Shown here: positions 1 to 8,200 of the stretch, piece after piece | Position numbering within the stretch: position 1 is the first letter of the stretch | Layout: every line of letters begins with the position of its first letter | NCBI RefSeq assembly: GCF_004762035.2 | Contig: NZ_SIJK02000060.1 | Span: forward strand, 1-32,234 | Source of the DNA: Candidatus Chloroploca mongolica | GTDB taxonomy: Bacteria > Chloroflexota > Chloroflexia > Chloroflexales > Chloroflexaceae | Direction of reading: 5' to 3' | Length of the DNA stretch: 32,234 nt | Notes under the pieces: generated by a model | Seen by the model: the letters and a program-made list of their open reading frames with translations, nothing else | The model's database searches: none | What the model was told of the DNA's origin: nothing | Program-made: the position numbers and the translations under genes

Positions 1-17
1 ATCCGGTGTACGGGCAC

Positions 18-87
18 CCCTTGCGGGTGCCCTTGCGGGTGCCCTTGCGGGTGCCTTGGCGGGGTGCATACACGGAAGATGCAATCG
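18..87. repeat. Dispersed GC-rich palindromic repeat with 12-bp tandem units
   Basis: Three tandem 12-bp units (CCCTTGCGGGTG at 18-29, 30-41 and 42-53) are followed by a diverged fourth. The next 27 bp (61-87) recur exactly, in inverted orientation, at 23519-23545, beside the same kind of palindromic unit. This is a multicopy intergenic repeat family of the host genome (REP-like). A third cluster lies at 32011-32096. Confidence 0.75.
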
Positions 88-111
88 CTCTGCCTCACCA
101 TCACCTGTTTG

Positions 112-140
112 TTGCAGAGGACGGTAGCACACGGTACACT
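112..140 (+). promoter_or_regulatory. Probable sigma70-type promoter of the VapBC pair
   Basis: TTGCAG (112-117) and TACACT (135-140) are separated by 17 bp, with a purine-rich ribosome binding site (AAAGGAAAGG) further down ahead of the antitoxin start. It is predicted from motif match only. Confidence 0.45.
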
Positions 141-176
141 ACCCGTACGCTCTGTTAAAGGAAAGGATATGGTACG

Positions 177-413
177 GTGACAACTTCGATCACCTTGACT
201 GAACAGGAAGAAACAGCGCTTCAGACAATTGCGCAGCAGACGGGGAAGACACCCGATGAACTGCTGCGTGAAGCCGTCGAGCAATTGCTGGTGCAGTATC
301 AGCAAACGCATCGCCGTGCCCTCTTGCAGCAGGCACGCGGGATGTGGCGCGATCGCACCGACCTTCCGACCCTCGAAACCTTGCGCCGCGAGTTTGATCG
401 CGCTGGGGTATAA
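177..413 (+). CDS. VapB-like antitoxin (ribbon-helix-helix type)
   Basis: A 78-residue protein of the size and composition of type II antitoxins paired with PIN toxins. The N-terminal part (TSITLTEQEETALQTIAQQTGK) reads as a beta strand plus helix typical of a ribbon-helix-helix DNA-binding dimer. The C-terminal half is charged and would wrap the toxin; DELLREAVEQLL is a clear amphipathic helix. The start is GTG, because the nearest ATG (169) is out of frame and the purine-rich AAAGGAAAGG lies about 11 bases upstream of the GTG. The gene ends 5 bp before the PIN toxin ATG, as expected for a translationally coupled pair. By family knowledge the complex represses its own promoter and the antitoxin neutralises the toxin. 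The role is inferred from the partner and size rather than from an unambiguous motif. Confidence 0.8.
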   Translation: MTTSITLTEQEETALQTIAQQTGKTPDELLREAVEQLLVQYQQTHRRALLQQARGMWRDRTDLPTLETLRREFDRAGV

Positions 414-418
414 ACCTG

Positions 419-805
419 ATGACGACACCCCTCACACCCGTGCTGATCGACACCGACGTGCTGATCGATTATCTCCGTGATAAGCAAGAAGCCGTTGCTT
501 ATGTCGACAATCTGACGGTGCCGCTCTTTCTGTCGGTCATCAACGTAGCTGAACTCTACGCTGGCGTGCGGGATGGGGCCGAACGGACGAAACTGGACGC
601 GTTTATCAACGCCTTCACCATTGTGCCGCTTGATCGTGAGATCGGTGTTACAGGCGGTCTGTATCGCCGCGACTATGGAAAAAGTCATGGAACCGGACTG
701 GCAGATGCGCTCATTGCCGCAACAGCAAGGCTTCATTCGCTCACCCTGGTGACATTAAACAAAAAGCACTTTCCGATGCTCACCTCCCTCATCGTGCCGT
801 ATTAG
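419..805 (+). CDS. VapC-like PIN-domain toxin (ribonuclease)
   Basis: A 128-residue single PIN domain. The conserved acidic residues are visible: Asp11 and Asp13 in LIDTDVLIDYL, Glu in NVAELYAG, Asp in GLADALIAATA, and the terminal strand TLVTLNKKHF. Proteins of this type are Mg2+-dependent endoribonucleases that cleave tRNA or rRNA and stop growth when freed from their VapB partner. The length is normal for the family and all catalytic positions look intact, so the toxin should be active. It lies 5 bp downstream of the antitoxin gene and probably shares its promoter. The pair sits immediately upstream of the first NACHT gene and is part of the same defence-rich stretch. Confidence 0.93.
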   Translation: MTTPLTPVLIDTDVLIDYLRDKQEAVAYVDNLTVPLFLSVINVAELYAGVRDGAERTKLDAFINAFTIVPLDREIGVTGGLYRRDYGKSHGTGLADALIAATARLHSLTLVTLNKKHFPMLTSLIVPY

Positions 806-880
806 GGAAGCTGCCAGCGGCGTACCTGACGTTTATCGTATAGGTGTCCTGGTGCCGGATCGTGCGAGGGAGCAATGGTA

Positions 881-3760
881 ATGTCTGATGAACGAGCCAA
901 GCAGTTGGCGTTTTTGCGCCAGCAACGGGATGCCGCCCCGGATGCCGCATCGCGGGCGATGTATGACGGGTTACTCGCCAGTCTGGAAGCGCTCCCAGCG
1001 CACGAGGTGCGCACCGAGGGCGGTGATTATGCCGAGGGTTCGCTCGATAAACGGATGGGTACGTTTATCGAGGGCCATCAGTACCAGTTGCATTTCAGCG
1101 GGGCCCAGTTTCTGGATGGCTTGGCGCTGCTTGCAGGGAATCCTGCTGACTATGGGGCCGCGCTCCGGCGTTATTTGACTCACCTCTACCGTGAGTATGC
1201 CGGGCTGGATCTGCGGGGCATTGACGATCGCCCGCTTGATATGCCGCTCAGCGAACTCTATGTCTCGTTGAACCTGCACGAACCGCCGCCTGCGGACTTA
1301 GCGGGGCGCGGGGCGCTGCGCGGCTTTATGGCGAAGGTTGGGCGATTCTTTCAGGTTGGCCAGGGCGAGGTTGACGTGGGCGACGTTGCGGGGCGGCCTG
1401 AGTCCGTCGATTGGACGCAGGCGCTCCGCCATCCGCGCCTGGCCGTGGTGGGGGCGCCGGGCAGTGGCAAAACGACGCTCTTGCACTATACCGCTGTTCG
1501 TCTGGCTGAGGTGCTGGCGCGGGATGATGCGCCCCAGTTGGCGGCGCTGGGGCTTGCGGCGACTGGTTCGACGACCCCTCCCGTGCCCCTCTTGCTGCCC
1601 CTGCGCGAGTTGGGCAGCTTTCTGCACGAGTGCAACGGCAAAGAGTTGGCGGGGGTGGGGCCACGGCTGCTGCTCGAGTGCCTGACGAATTATTATGCGC
1701 GTTTTGATTTAGCGTTGCCTGCGGATTTCTTTGCTCGCCTGTGCGAAGCCGGGCGTGCGCTGTTGCTGCTCGATGGGCTTGATGAAGTTGCCAGTACCGC
1801 TGACCGTGCGCTGGTCAGTAGCATTGTGCGCACCTTTGTCGGGCGGTATCAGCGCTGTCGGTATGTGATCACGTCGCGGGTGGCCGCCTACCAGGGCGAT
1901 GCGCAACTGGGGGCCGGGTTTCGCATCTGTACGGTCGCTGATCTGGATGCAACGCAACAGCAGCGCTTCATTGGCAACTGGAGTCGTAGTCTGCATCGGT
2001 TGCTCTATCAGGTAGATGGGCCGGAACTAGCGCGTCGGGCCGGGCGGTACGCCGACGAACTCTGGCAGGCGCTCGAGCTCAATGAACGGGTCGCCGGTTT
2101 GGCGAGCAATCCCCTGTTGCTGACCGTGGTGGCGGTCATTTTCTACAACAACTATGTGTTGCCCGAAGACCGGGCGGCGCTCTATGAAGAGTGTGTCGAG
2201 GTCTTGCTGCGGGGTGGGCGGGGCAAGGCTGACCGCCCCGGTCAGCAGCGACGCGAGTATGCGGGACGTCCCGAATTGACGATGGGCCTGGATCCCAAGC
2301 GCGAGATCCTGGCGGCTGTGGCGTATCGCATGCACCAGCGGGGTGAAGCCGGACTCTTCATCGAGCGTGACGAACTGGTGCGCGAAGTCGCCGCTGTGCT
2401 CCATGGGCGCTATGCAACGCCGGCGGAACTGGCCAAGAGTTTCGTGGACGAGTTGCCGGTGCATATTGGCTTGCTTGATGAGCGCGAGCCTGACCGCTAC
2501 CGTTTCAGCCATCTCTCGTTCCAGGAATTCTTGGCGGCACGGCACATTGCCGAGGCCCCCGACGAACGCTGGGGGGAGCTCCTTGACCGTTACCAGGATA
2601 CCTGGTGGCGCGAGGTCATCTTGCTGTGCGCGGGGCATCTGAGTCAGGAGCGTTGCTGGCGCTTCCTGAGCCTCCTCTGTGCGCGTGGCGACACCCCCGC
2701 TGAGCGGGTCAGTGCGTTGGCGCTTGCCAGCGATGCGTTGACCGAGTTAGAGCGCTTCAAAGGTCAGGGTTCCCTGTCTGCTACGATCCAGGCTGATGCA
2801 CACCACATCCTGGAACGTCAACCCGCCACGGCGGTGCCAGCGCGGGCTCGCGTGCAATGCGGGCGGATTCTGGCCCGCCTAGGCGACCCCCGCCCCGGTG
2901 TCGGCACGCTGCCCCCCGCGATGCTGGAACTGCCTGGGGGTAGCGTGATGCTGGGGGTAACCGCTGCGGAGCGTGCCCAACTGCCAAGTAATAGGCAGAG
3001 TTGGTTTGCCGATGCTCAGAACGAGGTGGAGGTGCCCGTTCCCGGGTTCGCGATCGGGCGCTACCCAGTGACGAATGCGCAGTATGCCGAGTTTATCGCC
3101 GCAGGCGGGTATGATCCAGCGGCCCCCTGGTGGGATGCGGCAGGGCGGGCATGGCTGGCCCGCGATGATGCTGCCACGGAGGGGTTGGAACCGTGGCAGC
3201 GGCGGCAGCGTAAAGATCAGCCAGAGGAATGGGATGACGAAGCGTTCGGGCACGGGCGTGGGAACTCTCCGGTGGTCGGGGTCAATTGGTATGAAGCCAT
3301 GGCCTTTGGCCGCTGGCTGACGGCGTCTCTGAACGATGGCTTCGTCTACCGCCTGCCGAGTGAGGCAGAGTGGGAGTATGCGGCGCGGGGGCCAACGCGG
3401 CGGAACTATCCGTGGGGTGCGGCTGAGCCTGAGGGTGAGCAGGCGAACTTTGATCAGATCTATCGTGGCACGACCGCAGTGGGTTGTTTCCCGTCCGGGG
3501 CGACGCGGGACGGGGTGCTGGATCTGGCAGGCAACGTGTGGGAATGGACGCGGAGTGTGTATCGTCCGTATCCCTATAACCCCGACCTCGACAATGGACG
3601 AGAGGAGGGAGCTGATGCGGTTAAGAAACGCTTTACACTTCGTGGCGGCTCGTGGAACGATGTTTCGTTCCTCCTGCGCGCGGCCAACCGCTACCATGTT
3701 ACGCCCGACTACCATGATCGGAATGTGGGTTTTCGGCTTGCCCGGCACCCACATGTGTAA
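881..3760 (+). CDS. NACHT NTPase with C-terminal SUMF1/C-type-lectin domain; DGR target 1
   Basis: A 959-residue STAND NTPase. An N-terminal helical/linker region (1-170) includes an LDLRGIDDRPL motif seen before NACHT modules. The NACHT domain has Walker A GAPGSGKTT (191-199), Walker B LLLLDGLDE (294-302) and YVITSR sensor; helical repeats follow. From about residue 681 comes a SUMF1/FGE-like domain (LPGGSVMLG, YPVTNAQYAEF, NVWEWTRS, RGGSW, GFRLA). It lacks the cysteines of true formylglycine-generating enzyme, so it is more likely a ligand-binding C-type-lectin fold than an enzyme. Residues 926-948 form a DGR-like variable region, compared with gene 5285-8380. The start is set at 881 because GAGGGAG (866-872) is well spaced from it; ATG 875 is only 2 bases away. 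NACHT/DGR proteins are known conflict-system sensors. The trigger and effector action here are unknown. Confidence 0.9.
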   Translation: MSDERAKQLAFLRQQRDAAPDAASRAMYDGLLASLEALPAHEVRTEGGDYAEGSLDKRMGTFIEGHQYQLHFSGAQFLDGLALLAGNPADYGAALRRYLTHLYREYAGLDLRGIDDRPLDMPLSELYVSLNLHEPPPADLAGRGALRGFMAKVGRFFQVGQGEVDVGDVAGRPESVDWTQALRHPRLAVVGAPGSGKTTLLHYTAVRLAEVLARDDAPQLAALGLAATGSTTPPVPLLLPLRELGSFLHECNGKELAGVGPRLLLECLTNYYARFDLALPADFFARLCEAGRALLLLDGLDEVASTADRALVSSIVRTFVGRYQRCRYVITSRVAAYQGDAQLGAGFRICTVADLDATQQQRFIGNWSRSLHRLLYQVDGPELARRAGRYADELWQALELNERVAGLASNPLLLTVVAVIFYNNYVLPEDRAALYEECVEVLLRGGRGKADRPGQQRREYAGRPELTMGLDPKREILAAVAYRMHQRGEAGLFIERDELVREVAAVLHGRYATPAELAKSFVDELPVHIGLLDEREPDRYRFSHLSFQEFLAARHIAEAPDERWGELLDRYQDTWWREVILLCAGHLSQERCWRFLSLLCARGDTPAERVSALALASDALTELERFKGQGSLSATIQADAHHILERQPATAVPARARVQCGRILARLGDPRPGVGTLPPAMLELPGGSVMLGVTAAERAQLPSNRQSWFADAQNEVEVPVPGFAIGRYPVTNAQYAEFIAAGGYDPAAPWWDAAGRAWLARDDAATEGLEPWQRRQRKDQPEEWDDEAFGHGRGNSPVVGVNWYEAMAFGRWLTASLNDGFVYRLPSEAEWEYAARGPTRRNYPWGAAEPEGEQANFDQIYRGTTAVGCFPSGATRDGVLDLAGNVWEWTRSVYRPYPYNPDLDNGREEGADAVKKRFTLRGGSWNDVSFLLRAANRYHVTPDYHDRNVGFRLARHPHV
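3656..3722 (+). repeat. DGR-type variable region VR1 in the 3' end of the first NACHT gene
   Basis: Aligned without gaps to VR2 (offset 4620 bp), this 67-bp core carries 16 substitutions. Fifteen fall at codon positions 1 or 2 and one at position 3. The 33 bases upstream of it and the 38 bases downstream, to the stop codon, are unchanged. Third positions stay C or T, as expected if a template repeat had AAY codons whose adenines were randomised during cDNA synthesis. Eleven residues differ (N/D, V/G, L/F, N/Y, Y/P, H/R, V/N, D/V, Y/L, D/F, N/D) while the scaffold residues RGGSW, LRAA, TP and VGFRL stay fixed. Confidence 0.85.
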
Positions 3761-3891
3761 AGTGTTCTGTATTCTGTCGCGTGACGTAAGTAGTGCCGTA
3801 CAGCGAGCACAGGTACGGCTAGCGGGGGCGCGGCGCGGTGCGGGGGGATGCAAGGGGGCGCCCCCCCTTGCTTGCGCCCGTGGCGCAACGG
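3761..3891 (+). promoter_or_regulatory. Conserved DGR target tail with hairpin (possible IMH/recognition element), copy 1
   Basis: These 131 bp directly after the stop codon match 8381-8511 with only nine differences, and the similarity ends abruptly. Inside is a 9-bp stem (GCAAGGGGG at 3850-3858 with CCCCCTTGC at 3863-3871) and a 4-nt loop. The only difference between copies in this hairpin is in the loop. Known DGRs need an initiation-of-mutagenic-homing site plus a stem-loop just downstream of the variable region. The assignment is inferred from position and conservation. A weak terminator is an alternative, but no T-run follows. Confidence 0.45.
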
Positions 3892-3915
3892 CGCGGCAGG
3901 TAGGGGTGGAGAGCG

Positions 3916-4524
3916 ATGAAAACATACAACCATCTCTTTGCCCAGGTCGCTTCCTTTGACAACCTCTGGCATGCCTTTCACCGGGCCCGCCGTGGCAAAC
4001 GGAGCAATGGGGAAGTCGCGTCGTTTGAGTATCATCTCGAGCGCAACTTGTTGACGTTAGAAACCGAACTGCTCACGGGAACCTATCAACCAGGTGGCTA
4101 TCGCCATTTTTATATCACCGAACCCAAACGACGGAAGATCAGTGCGGCCCCCTTTCGTGATCGGGTGGTGCATCATGCCCTCTGCGCCGTCATTGAACCG
4201 ATCTTCGAGTGCCGGTTTATTCATCATTCGTATGCGTGCCGTGTCGGCAAAGGCACGCATCGTGCCCTCGATGCAGCGCAAGCCCTGGCCCGCCGCTATC
4301 GCTATGTTTTGCAAGGTGATATCGTCCAGTTCTTTCCCAGTGTGGATCATCAGATCCTCCGGGCCTTGTTGGCCCGCCGGATCGCTGATCCCCAGGTCAT
4401 GGCCTTGATTGACCTGATCTTGGCGACCGGGGCCGGTCACCTGGAGAGCGAGTATACCATGCAGTGGTTTCCTGGCGACGACCTCTTGAACCCGTTGGAA
4501 CGCCCTCGGGGGCTGCCGAATTGA
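3916..4524 (+). pseudogene. DGR-type reverse transcriptase, truncated before the catalytic YxDD motif
   Basis: A 202-residue fragment of a group of RTs that serve diversity-generating retroelements. Visible blocks include YQPGGYRHFYI, the APFRDRVVHHAL block, the YACRVGKGTH block and the motif-A-like LQGDIVQFFPSVDH, with a catalytic Asp near residue 135. A WFPGDDLL block runs to RPRGLP. DGR RTs normally continue there with an IGxxxSQ block and then the YxDD active site and thumb. Here the frame ends after one further codon, and the rest is absent downstream, so about 40% of the protein is missing and it should be inactive. GGAG sits 4 bases before the ATG. It follows the first variable region by 155 bp. 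No avd-type accessory gene and no template repeat are seen nearby. Confidence 0.88.
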
Positions 4525-4579
4525 GCAGGCCACCTGATCGGCATACATGTACCTGTTCAGACTTGAGGGAAAGCACCAC

Positions 4580-4643
4580 CCTGGGAGCGCGGGCGGCTCG
4601 CCCGCTCGGGTCTGGATGCGGGCGAGCCGCCCGCGCTCCCAGG
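4580..4643. repeat. Perfect 26-bp inverted repeat (12-nt loop)
   Basis: The left arm 4580-4605 begins CCTGGGAGCGCGGG and is exactly complementary to the right arm 4618-4643. A relative with a 16-bp outer stem and imperfect inner part lies at 8621-8683, also downstream of a NACHT gene. It is a dispersed palindromic repeat and lies 55 bp after the RT truncation point. Confidence 0.85.
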
Positions 4644-4721
4644 AGACGTGTGAACCAGGGTTGATGCAAAGTCTCAATAGGGTTAAGTGGTATCCGCAAA
4701 TGACGCAGATGCGGAAGCTGT

Positions 4722-4748
4722 AATCTGCGTAATCTGCGTAATCTGCGG
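4722..4748. repeat. Short tandem repeat of TAATCTGCG
   Basis: The 9-bp unit occurs about three times in a row; the opposite strand translates to a spurious repeated ADY peptide. It is a low-complexity intergenic repeat with no sign of coding. Confidence 0.7.
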
Positions 4749-4819
4749 ACAATCGAAATGACGTTGCATCAGCCCTGTGTGAACAGTTACGCACGCATGC
4801 ATCATCAACGGGAAGGCGT

Positions 4820-5284
4820 TATAATAGCGTGACACTCCGCAGCGGCTCAAGCCGCGCGGCTTCTTGGCCCAACCCGCCTCGTGGCGAGCTTGACGACCAA
4901 CGGATCTGTCCGACCCGGTTCCCGAAGGAACGTGGTGCACCATGCAAAGGAACACCTGACATGTTTGACGCCACGCAGGATTTGGGCGTGGCAACCCGCA
5001 ACATATCCTTCTGTTCAGGTGCGGCTCCCGAAGGAGCACCTGTGCAGCCCGAAGGCCCACATTGCGGGCATGATAGCACAAAAGTTCAATGACGGCAATG
5101 TTTTGGCTGAAGCCAGCAAGAAACCCGCCTCACCGCACGCGCTCAAGCGCGGCGGCTTGCGGCGGGTTCCCAAAGGTCAATTCTGCGCGACACGGCAGAA
5201 GGGGCCAAAGAGAACCGCGCCATGCCAGGGCTAGTAGGGCCATACGGTGCCTGAACATCAGGGGATGGCGCACCTGTTTTTCTT
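4820..5284 (+). ncRNA. Candidate structured leader RNA upstream of the second NACHT gene
   Basis: A TATAAT box (4820-4825, poor -35) precedes about 455 nt packed with short hairpins. Two have CGAA loops (4918-4931, 5024-5037) and two have TCAA loops (4842-4855, 5138-5151). A 7-bp stem pairs 4969-4975 with 4986-4992, and an 8-bp stem pairs 5122-5129 with 5161-5168. CAGGTGC at 5016-5022 can pair with upstream CACCTG, with GCACCTG at 5036-5042, or with GCACCTG at 5270-5276, which are mutually exclusive foldings. The segment ends in a hairpin and T-run directly at the ATG of the next gene. No good reading frame crosses it. It could instead be a patch of GC-rich hairpin repeats. No known RNA family was recognised. 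Confidence 0.35.
5246..5284 (+). terminator. Terminator-like hairpin and T-run abutting the second NACHT start codon
   Basis: GGTG (5246-5249) with CCTGA and TCAGG forms an inner stem around a 3-nt loop, closed by CACC (5271-5274). TGTTTTTCTT follows immediately before ATG 5285. No Shine-Dalgarno sequence is present in front of that ATG. The arrangement would suit transcription attenuation of the NACHT gene. It is a weak stem with an asymmetric bulge, so it is uncertain. Confidence 0.35.
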
Positions 5285-8200
5285 ATGAACGATACCCTTG
5301 CGACGACGATTACGCAATTGCTGGGGCTCCATGCGCAGGGCTTGCTTGATGATGCCGAGTTGACGGCCAAGCTCGATCAACTGCGCGCCCGCGTTGGGGC
5401 GTCGGCGGTGGCCGAGGTGTTGGCCGCGTGCGCAACCGAGGCGCCGCTGCCGTCGCCAGCCGAGGTGCCGCGTGTCCATGTGCAGACCGTGACTGGCAGT
5501 CCGCAGGTGGCGGTGGCGGGTGATGTCCACGGGCATCTCTTTCTCGATGGTCAGCGCACAGAGGCCCATGCCACGCTGCTTGCCACCTATCTCCAGCGGG
5601 TGGTCGCCGCGTGTGCGACGCTCTCGTTGCAGCCCTTTCATGATCAGCGCGATCTGCGCGAAACGTTGGCCGTGGGGCTGGCGCAGGTCTATACTGAATT
5701 GGCGACCACCGCTGATCCCGTGCGGCGTGAACGACTGACGCCGGCGGAACTGGCGTCGTTCGATGCCGCAGCCTTCTGGCGTGACCATGTGGGTCCGCAG
5801 CATGGGCCTCGCCAGCGTCGCCTCTCCGTGATCCGCCCGGCGACGGACGACGAGCAGCGCCAGGCGCACGCGCTGCCGCCAGGGCAACGCGGAGGACGCC
5901 CTGATCGGCCTGACCCTTGGGTTGAACACGCCTGCGAGACGCTCGATGCGGCCCAGTTCGCTCAGGTGGTGGCCGCACATCCCTGGGTGCAGCTAACGGG
6001 GCCCCAACTGGTGACGGAGGCGATTGCGGGAACGCTGCGGTTGGTGCTGCTGGGTGAGCCAGGGAGTGGCAAGAGTACCGCCTGTCGCTATCTCGCCCTG
6101 ACCCTGGCCCAGGCGGCCCTGACGCCCACGGTGCCGCTGCCTGATGTCCTGCTGGGGTGGCCTGCGGCGACCGTGCCTCAGATCCCGGTGCTGGTGCCGC
6201 TGCTGCCCTTTGCCCGTCGGCTCGAAGCTGCGCCGGGACAGGCGCTGGATGCGACGGCGCTCTGGAATCACGTGGCGGCCACGTGGCAAGGCGAGGGCCG
6301 TTCGCCTGGGCTCGCGGCCGCGCTGCATCACGAACTCGACGCCGGGCGGATGATCCTCTTCCTGGATGGCCTGGACGAGGTGCCCACCGTGGCGACGCGC
6401 CGCTTGGTGGTTCAGGCGCTTGAGGCCTTTGCAACGGCGTACCCTGACGCTCATATGGTGGTGGCCTGCCGCGTGCGCGCCTACGAGGGTGCCCGCGACC
6501 ACGGGTGGCACCTGGCGGGGTGGCCGACGGCGACCCTGGCCCCCTGGACAGACGGCCAGATGCGCCAGTTTGTGGCCGGGTGGTATGCCGCGATCGGTGG
6601 CCTGCCCGCAACCGAGCGTGCGCGGCGCCAGGCCGATTTGCAACTGGCGCTGACGCGTCGCCCTGACCTGCAACGGCTCGGGAGCAATCCGATGCTGTTG
6701 ACGATCATGGCGCTGGTGCATTTCAATGAGAGCCAGTTGCCCGAAGAACGTGCGGCCTTGTATGGCCGCTGCGTGGCGATCTTGCTGGCCCGGTGGGAAC
6801 TGGGACGGATTGATGCTGGCTACGTCAGTGCCTATGGCTCGTTGATGACCTATCTGGGGATGCCCGAGGTGGATGTGCAGCGGTTGCGTCCGATGCTGCA
6901 GCAGGCAGCCTATCGTGCGCACCAGGCGCATGCAGCGGGCCAGCCGGGTCGGCTTGCACGGGCCGAGGTGCGCGAGTTGGTCGCGGAGGCGTTAGCCGAG
7001 TTGCAGCATCCCAATCCCTACGAAGGGGCGAAACAGTTCCTGACCTACACCGACGGGCGGGCCGGGTTACTGCATGCGCAGGGGGCCGGGGAAGACTATG
7101 TCTTTCCGCATCAGACCTTTCAAGAGTATCTGGCGGGCCTGGAACTGGTGAGGGGTCCGGCCTTCGTCGAGCGGATGATGGCCGTGCGGCACGACGACCG
7201 GTGGCAGATTCCGATGATGCTGGGGCTCGGGCATGCGGTGCATGAAGGCTTGTTTGCCATCCCGTACCAATTCCTGAACCGACTGCGCTGTCTGCGCGAG
7301 CGCAGTGCCGGGCAGCGACAGCAGGATCTGCTCTTGGCGGCAGTGATCGCGGCGGATGTGGGCTGGAAGCGCCTGCGACGCGGGGGCGACGAATTCGGGC
7401 AACTCCAGGAGGATCTGGCGGCGGATCTGGCGACCCTGATCACCGACCCGACCGTCCCGGCGGCGGTACGCGTTCAGGCGGGCGCTCTGGTCGCGCCGCT
7501 GGGCGACCCCCGCCCCGGTGTCTGCACGCTGCCCCCCGCGATGGTGGAACTGCCTGGGGGCAGCATAATGCTGGGGGTGACTGCTGCGGAGCGTGCCCAA
7601 CTGCCAAAGGATTGGCAGGTTTTGTTTCGCGATGCCGAGAATGAGGCGGATGTGCCCGTTCCCAGGTTCGCCATCGGGCGCTACCCGGTGACGAATGCGC
7701 AGTATGCCGAGTTTATCGCCGCAGGCGGGTATGATCCAGCGGCCCCCTGGTGGGATGCGGCAGGGCGGGCATGGCTGGCCCGCGATGATGCTGCCACGGA
7801 GGGGTTGGAACCGTGGCAGCGGCGGCAGCGTAAAGATCAGCCAGAGGAATGGGATGACGAAGCGTTCGGGCACGGGCGTGGGAACTCTCCGGTGGTCGGG
7901 GTCAATTGGTATGAAGCCATGGCCTTTGGCCGCTGGCTGACGGCGTCTCTGAACGATGGCTTCGTCTACCGCCTGCCGAGCGAAGCGGAGTGGGAGTATG
8001 CGGCGCGGAGGCCAACGCGACGGATCTATCCGTGGGGGGCGGCTGAGCCTGAGGGTGAGCGGGCCAACTTTAATCGGATCTATGATGGCACGACCGCGGT
8101 GGGCTGTTTCCCGGCCGGGGCAACGCCGGACGGGGTGCTGGATCTGGCAGGCAACGTGTGGGAATGGACGCGGAGCGTGTATCGCCCGTATCCCTACGAT

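Noticed and set aside
3656..3722. Ordinary paralogue divergence as the cause of VR differences
   Set aside because: Changes are almost all at codon positions 1 and 2 and end sharply, opposite to normal purifying drift in which third positions vary most.
681..3760. Sulfatase formylglycine-generating enzyme activity for the SUMF1 domains
   Set aside because: The copper-binding cysteine pair is absent from both NACHT proteins and no sulfatase gene is nearby.
4722..4748. Possible CRISPR array
   Set aside because: The unit is only 9 bp, directly tandem and without spacers; no cas genes are present.
4057..4794. Reverse-strand frame with a repeated ADYADY peptide
   Set aside because: It is created by the TAATCTGCG tandem repeat and the antisense of the RT gene; no start signal.
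4525..5284. Template repeat of the DGR
   Set aside because: No segment with the invariant VR bases (for example GTGGGTTTTCGG) was found here or elsewhere in the window apart from the two VRs.
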